Source: Eudorina sp. 2006-703-Eu-15
Taxonomy: Eukaryota; Chlorophyta; Chlorophyceae; Chlamydomonadales; Volvocaceae
Direction of reading: 5' to 3'
Assembly (NCBI GenBank): GCA_003117195.1
Contig: BDSI01000243.1
Location: 1-64,000, forward strand
Length of the DNA: 64,000 nucleotides
The notes beneath the pieces were generated by a model that had not been told where the DNA came from, did no database searches, and saw nothing but the letters and a program-made list of their open reading frames with translations. Positions 51,788 to 63,400 of this stretch are shown in pieces. Within the stretch, counting starts at the first letter, position 1; each line of letters starts with the position of its first letter. The position numbers and the translations under genes were made by a program.

Positions 51788-54700
51788 TCAGTTGGCAGGG
51801 ACGACAGGACGCGGCCGCAGCCGCAGCGGCACATGCAGGGTGGTGGACGCCGCGCGCCACCGCGGCTGCAGCACCTCCGCCTCCACCTCCGCAGCCGCAG
51901 CCGCCTCCTCCCCATCCTCCTCGCCACCCTCCCCAACAATCGCCAGGTGCCACTCGGCGGACCCGTCACTGACCCGCGGGTCGGTGACGACCGCCCCTAC
52001 GGTTCCGCCCCGTCCCCTCCGCTGCACCCCCAGCCGCACATCCAGACTGTAGCTGCCCGCCACCCACACGCGCACGCGACCCGCGCTGCGCCAGGACGAT
52101 GGGGAGGAGGAGGAGGAGGAGGAGGAGGAGGTGACTGCCGCGGCGGAGGTGGCGGAGGTGGCGGCGGTGGCGGCGCCCGACTGACCGCGCGCCGCAGCGG
52201 CGGCAGCAGTGGGCGGACTGGTGGCCGCCAGCTTCACCTCCCTGGCCGCCCTGACCCCGGGCAGCTCCACCCGCAGGCTCCACCGCTGCTCCACTTCAAC
52301 TTCTTCACCGGCCTCACCGGCCCCAGGACGGGTGGACCCGGACCCGGACCCGGACCCGGCGGATGGCGGCCCCCGGGATGTGGCCCTGGTGCGGACCAGC
52401 CGGTAGCGGGGGCACACCACCGCCGAAGCCGCCGTCGCCGCTGCTGCTGCTGCTGCTGCTGCCGCTGCTGGGGTCCTGGCAGGGGGTGTAGCCGCGGCAG
52501 CCTTGGTTCCGCTGGGCAAGGAGGAGGAGGAAGGGGCGGCAGAGGCGGCGGCGGCGGGGAGAGCCGCAGGAGGTGAAGGCCGCGGGTCAAGGTCCGAGTC
52601 GGGGCCGAGCCAGTCGGACCAGCGGGGGGAGCTGGAGGGAGGCAGCAGCGGCGCGGCAGGGGCGGCGGCGGCGGGGGTGCCAGCGGATTTGGCGGCGGCG
52701 GCGGCGGCGGCGGCGGGGGTGCCAGCGGACTTGGCGGCGGCGGCGGCGGCGGCGGCGGCCGGTGCCTCTTTGGCGTCCGGCGGCGGCGGCGGCGCTTCCT
52801 TCGAGGGTTTCACCGGCGGCTTGCCGTTGGGATGCGGAGCGGCCTGCTTGGACGCAGCAGAGGCGGCAGCGACTGCGGCGTCTTCCGAATCCCTGCGCCG
52901 CGCCACGTCCGCTGCCTCCTCCGCCGCCGCCGCCACCTTGCCCTCGTCCTCCTCCTCCTGCTGCTGCTGCTCCTCCTCCTCCTCCTCCTCCTGCTCCTCC
53001 TCCTGCTCCGCCCGCAGCTGCTGTCCTGCCCCGCCCATGAGCTGCCCCTCCTCCTCCTCCACCTCCTCGGGGCTGAGCGGCACATGCGGGTGGGTGCGTT
53101 CGTAGAAGAGCAGGTAGGCGTCCCGGATGGACTCCACCTCGGACTCTGATACCTGAGGTGGAGGGTGCGAAAGGGGCGGGGGAACGGAGGGCGGGGGGGG
53201 GGCCGGGGAAGTGGTGGTTGGTGACGCGGTTCAGCAGGTGGTCCGGGAGGTGGTTGGTGAGGCGGTTGAGGAGGCGGTTGAGGAGGCGGTTGAGGAGGTC
53301 GTTCAGGAGGCGGTTCATGGGAGGCAGTCAGGGGGCGTCTTCAGGCGGTGGATCGGGTGCGGGAGATGGGACCGCAGATGGAGGGGGGGGGGAGGGGGAA
53401 GGAGCGATGGCTCATGGCTGGGCGACGAATTGCCGCGCGCGAGAGTGGAGGTCGGTGAGAGACTCCTCTGGGGTGTACGACGCAAAGGCCTATCTAGCTA
53501 TACATCTACGTACCGGATGGTTGGGAACCCATTTGGGCTACTTATATTGTGAGCGTCTGTACGGCTTTGCCGTACCGGCTTACAGGGGGACACACGCCAA
53601 GGTCAAGGACATGCAGGTCCCCCACCCGCCTCCATGTGTTTTGTGCCGCCTGGGGGGGGGGGCCGCTCCTGAGGCGGCGCCGGTGTACGACACCCCGTGC
53701 GAGCCGCGGCTGGTCGGCGGTGCCTGCACAAGAGACCAATGCCTGTAACCGCAACCCCGCCCCAGCACCTGAATATGCCTTCGCCAACCACCAACTGCCA
53801 ACCACCAACTGTCAACGCACCCGCGTGACCTCGTCGTCGTCGCAGCGGTACCACTGCCCGTCGCCCCCCCGCACCACCGCCACGTAGTGCCCCATGTGGA
53901 GGGACATGGAGGACGCCGGAGGGGAGGGGCCGCCGTAGTCGGAGCCGCGGGGGGAGGGGGGACCGCCTGGGGCGTGTGCGCGGATGGATCACGAAGACGC
54001 GGGGGGGGGAGATGGTTTGGGTGTGAGTTTGGAGTGAGCAAGGGAGGGAGAGATGGAGGTGTCAACGCTCTGAGTCAACGCTTCGCCGTCTTCGTCCATC
54101 CCAACACACATCGGCGGTTATGGGTTCGGTGCCCTTTTGCGGTTTCGCTGTCTTGAATGACCAAAGGGAGGGACGAAGCACATACACACACGATCACTGA
54201 CGACGTATAGCAAAGAATCTGACACATGCAAACAAACAAGTAACCGACGTCTGAAACGTGCAAGCACCGGTAGCAGGGCGGCACGGCCCCGCCGTCGCAC
54301 TCCCCACCTGGCGGCATGATGCCCAGGTGCTGTACCACGCCGTACAGCCTGTACGTGGCGGGCCCTGGATCCAGCGCGCCCGGAGCCATGTACGGCGTCA
54401 GATCCAGATCCATGCGCAGCGTGATCTGCATTCCGGACGAGCGAGCGATGCAAAGTCAACTACCGGTCAACCAACCTTCCACAATGCGGTCTGCGAGTGC
54501 GGCCAACGACTCAGTTTCCCCACCCAACCGACAACCCACCCAACCCATTCAATCACCCAACCACCCAACCGCTCGTGCCGTACCCACCGGCCGGGCGTCC
54601 TTGGCCATTCGGGGTCCGAAGCCGCCGGCGCCGCTGTAGGGGCTGTACCCCGGGGGTCCCCCGGCGGCCGCGAACCTCTTAAGGGTGATGGCCAGGGCGT

Positions 54701-57700
54701 TGGGCGCCACCTCCAGCCGCACCCGCCGAGTGGCGCGAACCAGCTGCCGGCAGCGCTCGCACCTGGAGGTCGACCAATGGGGAGGGAGGAGAGGGGAGGG
54801 GGGACGCGAGGTCCAGGGTGGGTGGTTGGGTGGTTGGGTGGTTGGGTGGGTGGTTGGGTGGGTGGGTGGGTAGGTGGTTGGGTGGTTGGGTGGTTGGGTG
54901 GTTGGGTGGGTGGTTGGGTGGGTGGTTGGGTGGGTGGTTGGGTGGGTGGGTCGGTGGGTGGGCGGGTGGGTGGGTGGGTGGGTGGGTGGGTGGGTGGGTG
55001 GTTGGGTGGTTGGGTGGGCGGGTGGGTGGGTGGGCGGTTGGGTGGGTGGGTGGGTGGGTGGGCGGCAGTTCGAGCCCAAGCCCAACTCCGTCTTGAGCCC
55101 CCTCCTCCGACCCCAAACCCCCTTCCCGCCCCCTGACCCCCTTCCCTTCCCGTCCCACCTGTACTCGTTTCCCTGGTCCAGCACCTCATCCGCGAAGTAG
55201 CCCCTCAGCCCCGCCTCCACACTGCCCACCCGGGGGCCCAGATCCACCTCCAGACCCAGGACCGACTCGTGGGACTGTGAGAAAGGGGGGGGGGCAGGGG
55301 AGGGGAGGGGAGGGGCCGTCCAGCGTCAAGCTCGGTCAGGTATGTGTGATATGTAACACACGTAACGCACGTACCGGACTGGTTCGGGCGGGTGCAGGTG
55401 CGGGTGCGGGTTTCTCGCTAAACACATCCCCACACACACGCCCTGCTCCTTCCCCGGCAAAGGGAGGAGAGCGCTTAGGCGGTCTTTCCGTTAGGGCTGG
55501 GTCAGCAGCCCTTGGCCAGTGCCAGGCCCGGTCAGGTATGTAACACACACATCCCCCCCACCCATCCCCACACACGCTCACCCACCCACCTGGCTGGCGT
55601 GTCCACAGCAGTCGCACAGAGTGGCCCTCCGCAGGTAGCCCCCCAGCACCTGATGCACCAGGCTGGTCTCATCGCCGCGCCACACGGGCAGCGGGGGAGG
55701 GGCCGGGGGGGTGCGGCTGGCGGCGGCCTCCGACGAATCCCCGTCGGCCGAGGCCGAGGTGGCGGCGGCCGTCCCCTTCTCCTGCCCCCCCTGCTGCTGT
55801 GTGCGGAGGAGGCGCTTTTGGTGCTCCGCCGCCCTCCTGGCCGCCCTCGCCCTCAGCAGGCCCCTGCCCCCCGCCTCCGCCAGCTGCACCTCCGCCAGAG
55901 CCTCCAGCAGCTTCGTCAGCAGCTCGTGGGCGTCCTCCTACACACACACACACACATTTCATATATGGGTCGGGCAATGGGTGTATTTTATACGCATACG
56001 GGCAACTTTCGGGCGCTAATCCGCCTGTGCATGTCACGCACTCCTGCTCTGCCTGCTTAAGCAACACATGGCAGGGGGAAGGAGAGGGGCAGGAGGCGGA
56101 GGAGGTAGGAGGTTGGGCGGAAGGCGGAGGAGGGGGGCAAGAGGAGGAGGTAGGAGGTGGGGCAGGAGGCGGAAGATAACAAAGACGGGGGGGTGCGGAG
56201 TCGGGGCTGGGTTCGAGGACAGCGGTGAAGTCGTTGGGATTGTGCAGGTTGCTGGCGACTTTGGTAACGGCAAGGGGCCGGGGGGCAGGGGCAGGTGTGG
56301 AGGAGAAGGAGGAGGTGGAGGCGGAGGAGGAGAAGGAGGAGGTTGCGGTTCCCTTCGCTGGCCCGTGTGTACAGTGTTAGACCCCTGCGGCCCCCGGGTG
56401 TGCCCCTTCCACCGCCGCCTGACAAGCCCCGCCAACGCTGACAACGCCACAAACGCCGACCCCACATACACCCCACAAACACACACGGCCCCAAATGCGA
56501 TACACATCCAACGTCTAAATGCCTTCCCTCCCGTCCCGTCCCGTTCCGTCCCCTCCCGTCCCTGCCCGCCATCCCGCCCGGCCGCTCCTTCCGTCCCTCC
56601 GCACCTGCCGCCCCGGCACCAGCGTCCTGCCCAGTCTGTGCACTTGCCGGGTGAGCCCGCGGGCATCCACCGCCGCCACCACCGGCGGGGCCCGGGGCCG
56701 GGACCAGGGCCAGGCGCGGACCCCGCCAGAAGACGACGACGACGACGACGCAGCGGCAGCGGAGCCGTGGTCTGTCGCCTCCGCGTCGCCGCCGGCCGCC
56801 GCCGCCGCCGCCGCCGCCGCCGCGGAGGCGGCCGCCACGGAGGCGGCTGCAGTGACCGCCAGGTGGGACAGCTCGCAGGCGGGGCACCAGCTGGCGGGGA
56901 GAGGGGGAGGGGGGAGGGGGAAGGGGAAGGGGATGTAGGAAATTGGTAGACAGGGGTAGGGGGAGGGGTCAGAAAGAGAAACAGGAGGGGAGGGGGCACC
57001 GGTGGGAGGCAGGCAGGCATATTGAGTGGACAGCGGAGACTAGGGCAGGGAGGGATGTGGGAAGGGGTAGGGAACGACAGCCGGGGGCACGGAGGGCGGG
57101 CAAGATAGATGAAACAATGCCGACGCCATATTCCCCGACCCTCACCCCCCAGACCCAGACCCACATCGCGGGCGACCGACCCCTCCCCGCTCCGTCACGC
57201 ATGCCCCTTGAGTGGTCGAGGCGGCTCCCTGCCCGTCCTCACGGACATCACGCCGATCCCCGCCTCTCAAAACAGGTCCGAATGCCTCCATGTAACCATA
57301 CTCAAATATCCATTTCCATATGCTCAGGCTTGCATGTGCGATTTCCACCCCAAGGCGCACCTCCACCGTGCCTTCTTCGCACCCGCCTCCGCCTACCCCC
57401 CGCCTATCCCCCCACCCTCCCACCCTCGCCCCTTTACCCCCCGCCTACCCGCTGATGCCCGTCCGTGCCTCCACGGGTTCCGGAGCCACGCACTCCAGAC
57501 AGTGCGCCCCGCTGCGCAGGTACTCGCCCAGGGCGGGCGTGGCCAGGAGGGCCTGTACGGCACTGGCCGCGTAGCACGAGTTGCCCGAGTTGTAAATGCC
57601 GGCGGGCCGCGGCGGCGTCATCAGCGCCGGGCTGGGGGCCGTCTCCCACCCCCAGGTCACCGAGGACAGACCCGGGGCCACCTCCTCCTCGCCCTCCGCA

Positions 57701-60208
57701 TCGACGTCCTTGGCGGCTGCTGCTACAACTACTACGGCGCCGGGGGCCGCGGCGGCGGCGGCTTTGCCGCCGCCGCCGCCGCCAGTCGCATTCTGCGGCT
57801 GCGGCTGCGGCTGCGGCTGCTGCTGCGGCTGTGCGCAATTTTGCGGTTGTTGGATCTTGGGGGCGACCCCAGCGGACCCCGGGGGTGAGGGGGAGCCGGA
57901 GAGGGGCGGGGAGGAGGGCGAGGAGGAGGCGCCGGAGGATGCGGAGGAGGAGGCGCCGGCCGCCAGAGAGGAGGACAGCGACGAGGGCGGGGAGACGGAC
58001 GCGGAGGACGAGGCGGAGGCGGAGGCGGAGGCGCCCGCGTCCGCCACGTCCCTGGCACCCCCCTGCGACTGCTGCTGCTGTGGCTGCTGCTGCGGCTGCT
58101 GCTGCTGCTGCTGATGGTGGCGGGGTTGGTGTGGGTGGTGGTGATGCCCACCGCCGCTCGCTGCGTCCCGGCCGGCGCTGGCTACTGCCGCCGCCGCCTC
58201 CTCCTCCGCGTCCGCCTCCACATCGCCGTCCATCGGCGGGACAGCGGCCGGTACCGGCCCCTGGTGCTGGTGGTGCTGCTGGTGCTGGTGCTGGTGCTGG
58301 TGCTGGTGCTGGTGCTGCCGGGCTGCGGCCGCCGCTGCCGCCCTCTTGGCTGCGCGGTGGGCATCCAGCAGCCCCCGATAGCCTCCGCGGCTAAAGACCA
58401 GCTGACGGAAGCGGAAGCGAGGGGAGGGGGCGTGTGTGGGAGCGGGTATGGGAACTCGTAGGAAGGGCGTGTCAGGATTTGCGAGGGGGCCAGGGGGTCA
58501 GGGGGTCAGGGGGGTCGAGGGGTCAGCCTGGCCCAGACCCACCTCCCGATCGTCCTCCATCACGCTCTGCATCTTTACAGCACCCAAGCACCCGAAAGTC
58601 GTGAATCGGGCAGGCCGCAGCCAATTCCCACCCTCTGTGTGTCGCCGTCCCGTCGGAGGGACAGCGGCCGGTACCGCCCCCCCGTGGTGCCGGTGCTGGT
58701 GGTGCTGCTGGCTGGTGCTGGTGCTGGTGCTGCTGCCGGCAATCGTGAATCCGGCAGGCCACAGACATTATCCACCTCCCGGCTTCGGTTTTGGAACGGG
58801 TTTTTTTAACGCAACAATGCAGCCCGCTCACCTGTCTTGTGGGCAGCTGCAGTGGGGGGTCCGGGGCGGGAAGGGGCTGGCGGGCCACGCCCTTGGCCGC
58901 CCGTTCCCGCTCCGCCTGCTGCAGCCGGGCGCACTGCGGCTTGTGGCGCTGCCAGTGCTGACGCTGACAGTCTCGGGAGCTGTCCAGCGAGGGAGGGAGG
59001 GAGGGAGGGAGGGAGGGAGGGAGGGAGGGAGGGAGGGAGGGAGGGAGGGAGGAGGGAGGGAGGGAGGGAGGGAGGGAGGGAGGAGGGAGGGAGGGAGGAG
59101 GGAGGGAGGGAGGGAGGGAGGGAGGGAGGAGGGAGGGAGGGAGGGAGGGAGGGAGGGAGGGAGCGAGGGAGGGAGGGAGGGAGGGAGGGAGGGAGGGAGG
59201 GAGGGAGGGAGGGGAGGGATATAGGGAATCGGCAGACATATTGAAAAGGGAGCGAGGGGGGCCAGGAGCCGGAGGAGAGGGAGGAGGCGGAAGGGACCAA
59301 GGGGGTGTAGATGGATCATGAAGGTGTGAGCGAAGGGAGGCGTAGGGAGGGGGGCCCAAGGGTGGAATGACAACAAGGGGGCGGATGCCCGGGGCGGGAT
59401 ATGGCCAGGCTTCCAGGGCAGGGAGTGGCGTGGGAAGGGAGGGGAGGGGAGGAGTTGGGGCGGGGAGGGGCGGGGGTGGGGCGGGGGTGGGAGGAAGGCA
59501 AGCGGCACACCGAGCCGGCGCAGAGTACGGCAAGCGGTTACGTAGGCAGCGAAGCAGCGCAAGGCGAGGAGGTCAACGCTCCTCGGGCTGAGATCAGCGG
59601 GGTTCTGATCTTGCATTGACAAAGCGTGCAATTTGGAACGAACTGGTAGGTTGCCTAATACCGCCGATACCGCCGCCGGCGGGTCACGGAAGCTGGGTCT
59701 CTCACCAATAGGCAGCCAGTTTGCAGTTACCGCACGTCTTCGGTGATGGGATGGAATCGCCACAGTTCAGGCAGACGCATTGCGCAGGCGCGGACAGCGC
59801 CGGTAGCGCTCCATCGCCGCAGGCATCTGAAGGGTCGGCCACCAGCTCATGCTCCTCAGGCTTGCGCATGTTTGCCACCTCCCACCAGTTTTTCTCCTGA
59901 GCAGCGGCCCGCCATGCCCAGACGTTGCCGCCCGGAACACCGCGCGCGTCCATGCCGCCGTGCCGCCAGCTGCCAGACACCACAGCGCGGATAATCCTAA
60001 GGACAGCAATGAATCAAACGGCAGACAAGGGCCACAGCGTTCTCCAGTAAACTGATGGCCAGCCACTTAACACCTTTGCTGCTTGCCAGTTATGGAGTTA
60101 TTGTTAATAGACCGGTCACAAGTTTCAATAGATAAGCATTCACGCCTGATCGTTCTAAAAACCGGCTTACCAGATAAGAAGGAATACTACGGCGAGGACA
60201 ACAAACAT
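51788..60208 (-). CDS. MYND-type ubiquitin-specific protease with C-terminal CS/PIH1-like domain
   Basis: Twelve exons, all phases closing: 60208-60171, 59996-59706, 58979-58832, 58566-58543, 58401-57449, 56890-56605, 55937-55590, 55274-55159, 54762-54588, 54425-54308, 53966-53821 and 53152-51788 (1335 residues). Residues 1-20 are a membrane anchor (MFVVLAVVFLLIW). Residues 88-126 form a MYND zinc finger (CLNC, CGNC, YC, C, H, C). The cysteine box is at about 433-460 with nucleophile C443 (NSGNSCYAASAVQAL). Then come GRQEDAHELL, GGYLRRATLCDCCGH, CERC, APNALAITLKRF, LDLTPYM, the histidine box HMGHYVAVV (H859) and YRCDDDEV, so the catalytic triad and zinc ribbon are complete. The enzyme should cleave ubiquitin from proteins near a membrane. 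The order resembles plant UBP15-19. Residues 882-1335 add acidic and Ala-rich linkers and a domain with VELPGVRAAREVKL near 1179 and a terminal strand pair. The 24-nt exon 4 is the least certain. Confidence 0.92.
53255..53320. repeat. 9- to 18-bp tandem repeat in the last intron of the deubiquitinase gene
   Basis: Repeated GAGGCGGTTGAG/GAGGTGGTT units on the plus strand, read as CAACCGCCTC on the sense strand. It lies about 100 bases from the acceptor of the last exon. Confidence 0.75.
54822..55066 (+). repeat. (GGGT)n/GGTTGGGTG repeat in intron 8 of the deubiquitinase gene
   Basis: About 245 bases of GGGT units alternating with GGTT, on the strand opposite the gene. Long runs such as GGGTGGGTGGGTGGG are strong G-quadruplex motifs. 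The sense strand is CCCA-rich. Confidence 0.95.
58986..59214 (+). repeat. (GGGA)n purine tract in intron 2 of the deubiquitinase gene
   Basis: About 229 bases of GAGG/GGGA units with occasional one-base deletions. It starts only seven bases upstream of exon 3, so on the sense strand a CCCT-only pyrimidine tract leads almost directly into the acceptor. Mirror-symmetric purine tracts of this kind can form triplex or G-quadruplex DNA. Confidence 0.95.
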
Positions 60209-60425
60209 GCCCGCACCGCCCCGGGCATAGCTTGCGTAGAAAATAGAATCAGGTATTGAAATGCAAATGGGCGAGTGCATTTAGGCACGAGGACCCGCCT
60301 GGGTTGGCTAGTGGTGTTGCTGTACAAGGCTCCGTAAACCAACAAGAGTCGTCGTCCTGGCCACCTACTGACGTAGATTGTAGATCTGCTTGCGGCGTGG
60401 CTGCATGGTAGGCTGGCTGCTTTGT
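60209..60425. promoter_or_regulatory. Shared divergent promoter region of the deubiquitinase and LRR genes
   Basis: The two start codons face away from each other with only 217 bases between them, so both promoters and 5' leaders must share this interval unless further 5' exons exist. No TATA box or other core motif was identified with confidence. Confidence 0.55.
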
Positions 60426-63400
60426 ATGAACTTCGGAACGTTTGGGCTTTTAGCATGGTCTTCGTCGCGACCGCAGGACGCCGCCGAAGTATCAGACGCA
60501 TTAACCTCTGGAGAACTGCACCTGTCTGGCAGGTGAATTCCCAGTCAGCTTGTCGCTGGTTGTCCGCGCTGGTGGTCATTTCAGCAATCCAGCTCTTCCC
60601 GCGCGCAGGCAGCTCCCGGAGGTGCCACAGCTTGTGTTTGCGTGCTGTGGGCTCGTGCTCTTGGACCTTTCCGCGAACAGCCTGGTCGGTCTGCCGGCAG
60701 CGCTCTCCGAGCTCAAGGTACGTCCCCCGCTGCAGGCTCTCTCCCCACCTGACACCCACCCGCGGCCTGGAGACTGTTCTGGTCCCGTCCCCGCCGGCCC
60801 AGCGGGGTAGCTCGTCCGCCGCCGCTTCCATGTCTGGACCCGACTCGGGCCTTACGTCGGGCCGCACCGCGGTGTCACCTACCATACGTCGGTGTCTACA
60901 CATGCCATGGTGCGGCCTGCTGCCCTGTCTGCCCCGCTCTGACACTCCATCTCGCGCAACACCCCCCCTTCTCGGGACCCCAGAGTCTGACCTCCCTGGA
61001 CGTGTCCTTCAACCAGCTCCGAGAGCTGCCCGCCTGCCTGGGGGCGCTGTCCTCCCTGACCTGCCTCAAGGCCAGCTACAACCAGATCGAGCGGCTGAGT
61101 CCGCAGGTGGGGCCCCAGGGGTGGGGTGGAGTAGGTGGGGTGGGGTGGGGCCAGGGGGTGGGGTGGGGTGGGGTCCGAAGGGAGGGAGGGGCCCGAGGGG
61201 GGCCCCTGGGCACCGCATGGCACCGCACCCCGGCGGTGGCGCACATTGCATCGCAGCAGGCCTCTGCCTGCGGGACGGGAAAGGAGGAGGTCTACCCAGC
61301 CAGGCCGTGAGAGCTCATTGCCGGGGCTCTGACGAAGGCTGCTCCTCGCTGAGGACCAGGTCCGTCCTGGGCCTGATTCTCAGCGAGGGGAGGAGCTGTT
61401 ACCTCCGCCCCTCCCTCACCCGCTGTGAGAACCACGCTACACACATAAATACGCACATACACAGCGGCTCAGTTTTCTTATCCACACATACACACACCAC
61501 CGCCACGGCAACCTCCGCATCCCGCGCCGCCGTCCCCCCAGGCCCTGATCGGCCTGGGCCCCACCCTCGCGGAGCTGCACCTCGGGGACAACGCTCTGAC
61601 CGCCGCCGGCCTGCCGCCCCAGCTGGGCTGTCTGTCACGCCTGCGGCACCTGGACCTGCGCTACAACCACAGCCTCAGCGCTCTGCCGGCGGAGATCGCC
61701 CACCTAGCGACGCCCTTACCAGCATCAGGAGCGGGGCCAGCTCCAGGAGCAGGAACAGGAAAGGGAGAGGCGACAGGCGCTGCGCAGGGTGGCGGCTCGG
61801 CGCCGGCGTCGCGGGGGCTCGCGAGTCGTGGGGGCCCTCCCGGAACCGCAGGCCGGCAGCTCCAGACCTCCCCCGGGGGGTCCCTCCGGTACCTGGAGAT
61901 AGAGGGCTGTCCGCTGGGGCAGGAAGCGGGCGTGGACAGCGCCGGCGGCAGCAGGCCCGGCACGGCAAGCAAGCAGCAGCAGCAGCTGAAGCAGCAGCAG
62001 CACCAGGCGGTGTACCAGCGGCTGCAGGCGGCCGCGGCGGCGGTCGAGGCGGCGGAGGCCAGCGGCGCGGGGCCGGCGGCGGAGGCGGCGGCGCAGCGGG
62101 GTCTGTCGGAGGCGCTGCGGCAGCTGAAGCAGCTCGCGCCACCACCGGGGGGGGAATCCGCGGCCGCATCCACGTGCTCGTCCGCACAGCAGAGCCAGGG
62201 GTCTGCCGCGACGGCGTCCAGGGAGGGATCCGCCGCGGCGGGGGCGGCGGCGGCGCGGAGCGCCGCGGGCGGGCCCGGGACTGGGACCGCGGCCGCCAAC
62301 GGCACAGTCGATTTGCTCGTGCTAGGGGCGAGCGGCCCGCCGCCGCGGTCGCAGCCCGCGGGTGCGAGGGCGCGTCAGGATCTGCCGAATGGGCCTGGGA
62401 GCGGCCGCGCCGCCCCCGCCGCCGGGCAGCGACCGGCCCCTCACCCGCACATAAAGGGTCGGGTCCTCAAAGTGGGGGCTGACGGCGACCCCGCAACGGA
62501 CCCGGACGCGGCGGGGGCGGGGCCTCCCCGCTCGCCCATGCTGGATCTGCGGAACAGCCACGCAGATCTCGAGATGTCGTACGTGGACGAGGAGGACGGC
62601 GACCCGGGGATCAACATCGTCGGGGGTACGGCGGCGGCGGCGGCGGGGGGGCACGAGCAGCTGCAGTCGCCGCTGTCCCCCGGGGCGGAGGCCCATGGGT
62701 CGGTGGGCGCGGCGCTGGCGGCGGCGCTGGAGGAGCTGTCGGAGCTGCCGCCCGCCGCGGCGGCGGCCATGTACCGGTCGCTGGATATGGTGGCGGCGGG
62801 AGTGCAGGTGGGCACATCGGTAAATGTGTGTGTAAAAAGATATATGTGTGTATATATACGACATATGTGTGTGTTTATCGCTACAGAGTGGATAGGTTTC
62901 CGGGCCCTGTGTAAGATTCGATTTATGATGATGATAATGTCAACCGAGTAGACCCAACCCAACCCAACCACACCTTGACCGAACCGAACTTGCCGATAGG
63001 GGGCTGGGGTTGGGATTCGGGATTTGGGTTGGGATGAAAGAAGGCACCGACCCCAAGGAAAACAACCATGCGGTGGCAAGTACTGAGCACGGGTGTGGGA
63101 TGGTGTTGGGACGGCGTCGGGGTGAAGCAAAGCCACGACTGCTGGCCCGTCCGGGTGTCCGAGAGGGTCGGGTCGATGACGTGTGTGTTTAGATAAGAGA
63201 CCCGCCTGATCCAAACCAAGAACAAATATCCGACGTGTGTGTGTGTGTGTGTTTAGAAATGCAACCCGCCCGTGTGTGTGTGTGTGTGTGTGGATGTGGG
63301 CGGGGGCTTGCCGCCAGCTCGCGCTTCATGTTGAGCTCTTTTGACCCGGCGTCCGTCCGTCCATCCGTCCGTCCGTCCATCCGTCCGCCCCCTCTGGGGC

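Noticed and set aside
60422..62482. Apparent 686-codon single-exon gene on the plus strand
   Set aside because: It starts at a non-ATG codon and reads through introns of the LRR gene in the wrong frame. The spliced model explains the leucine-rich motifs and closes in phase.
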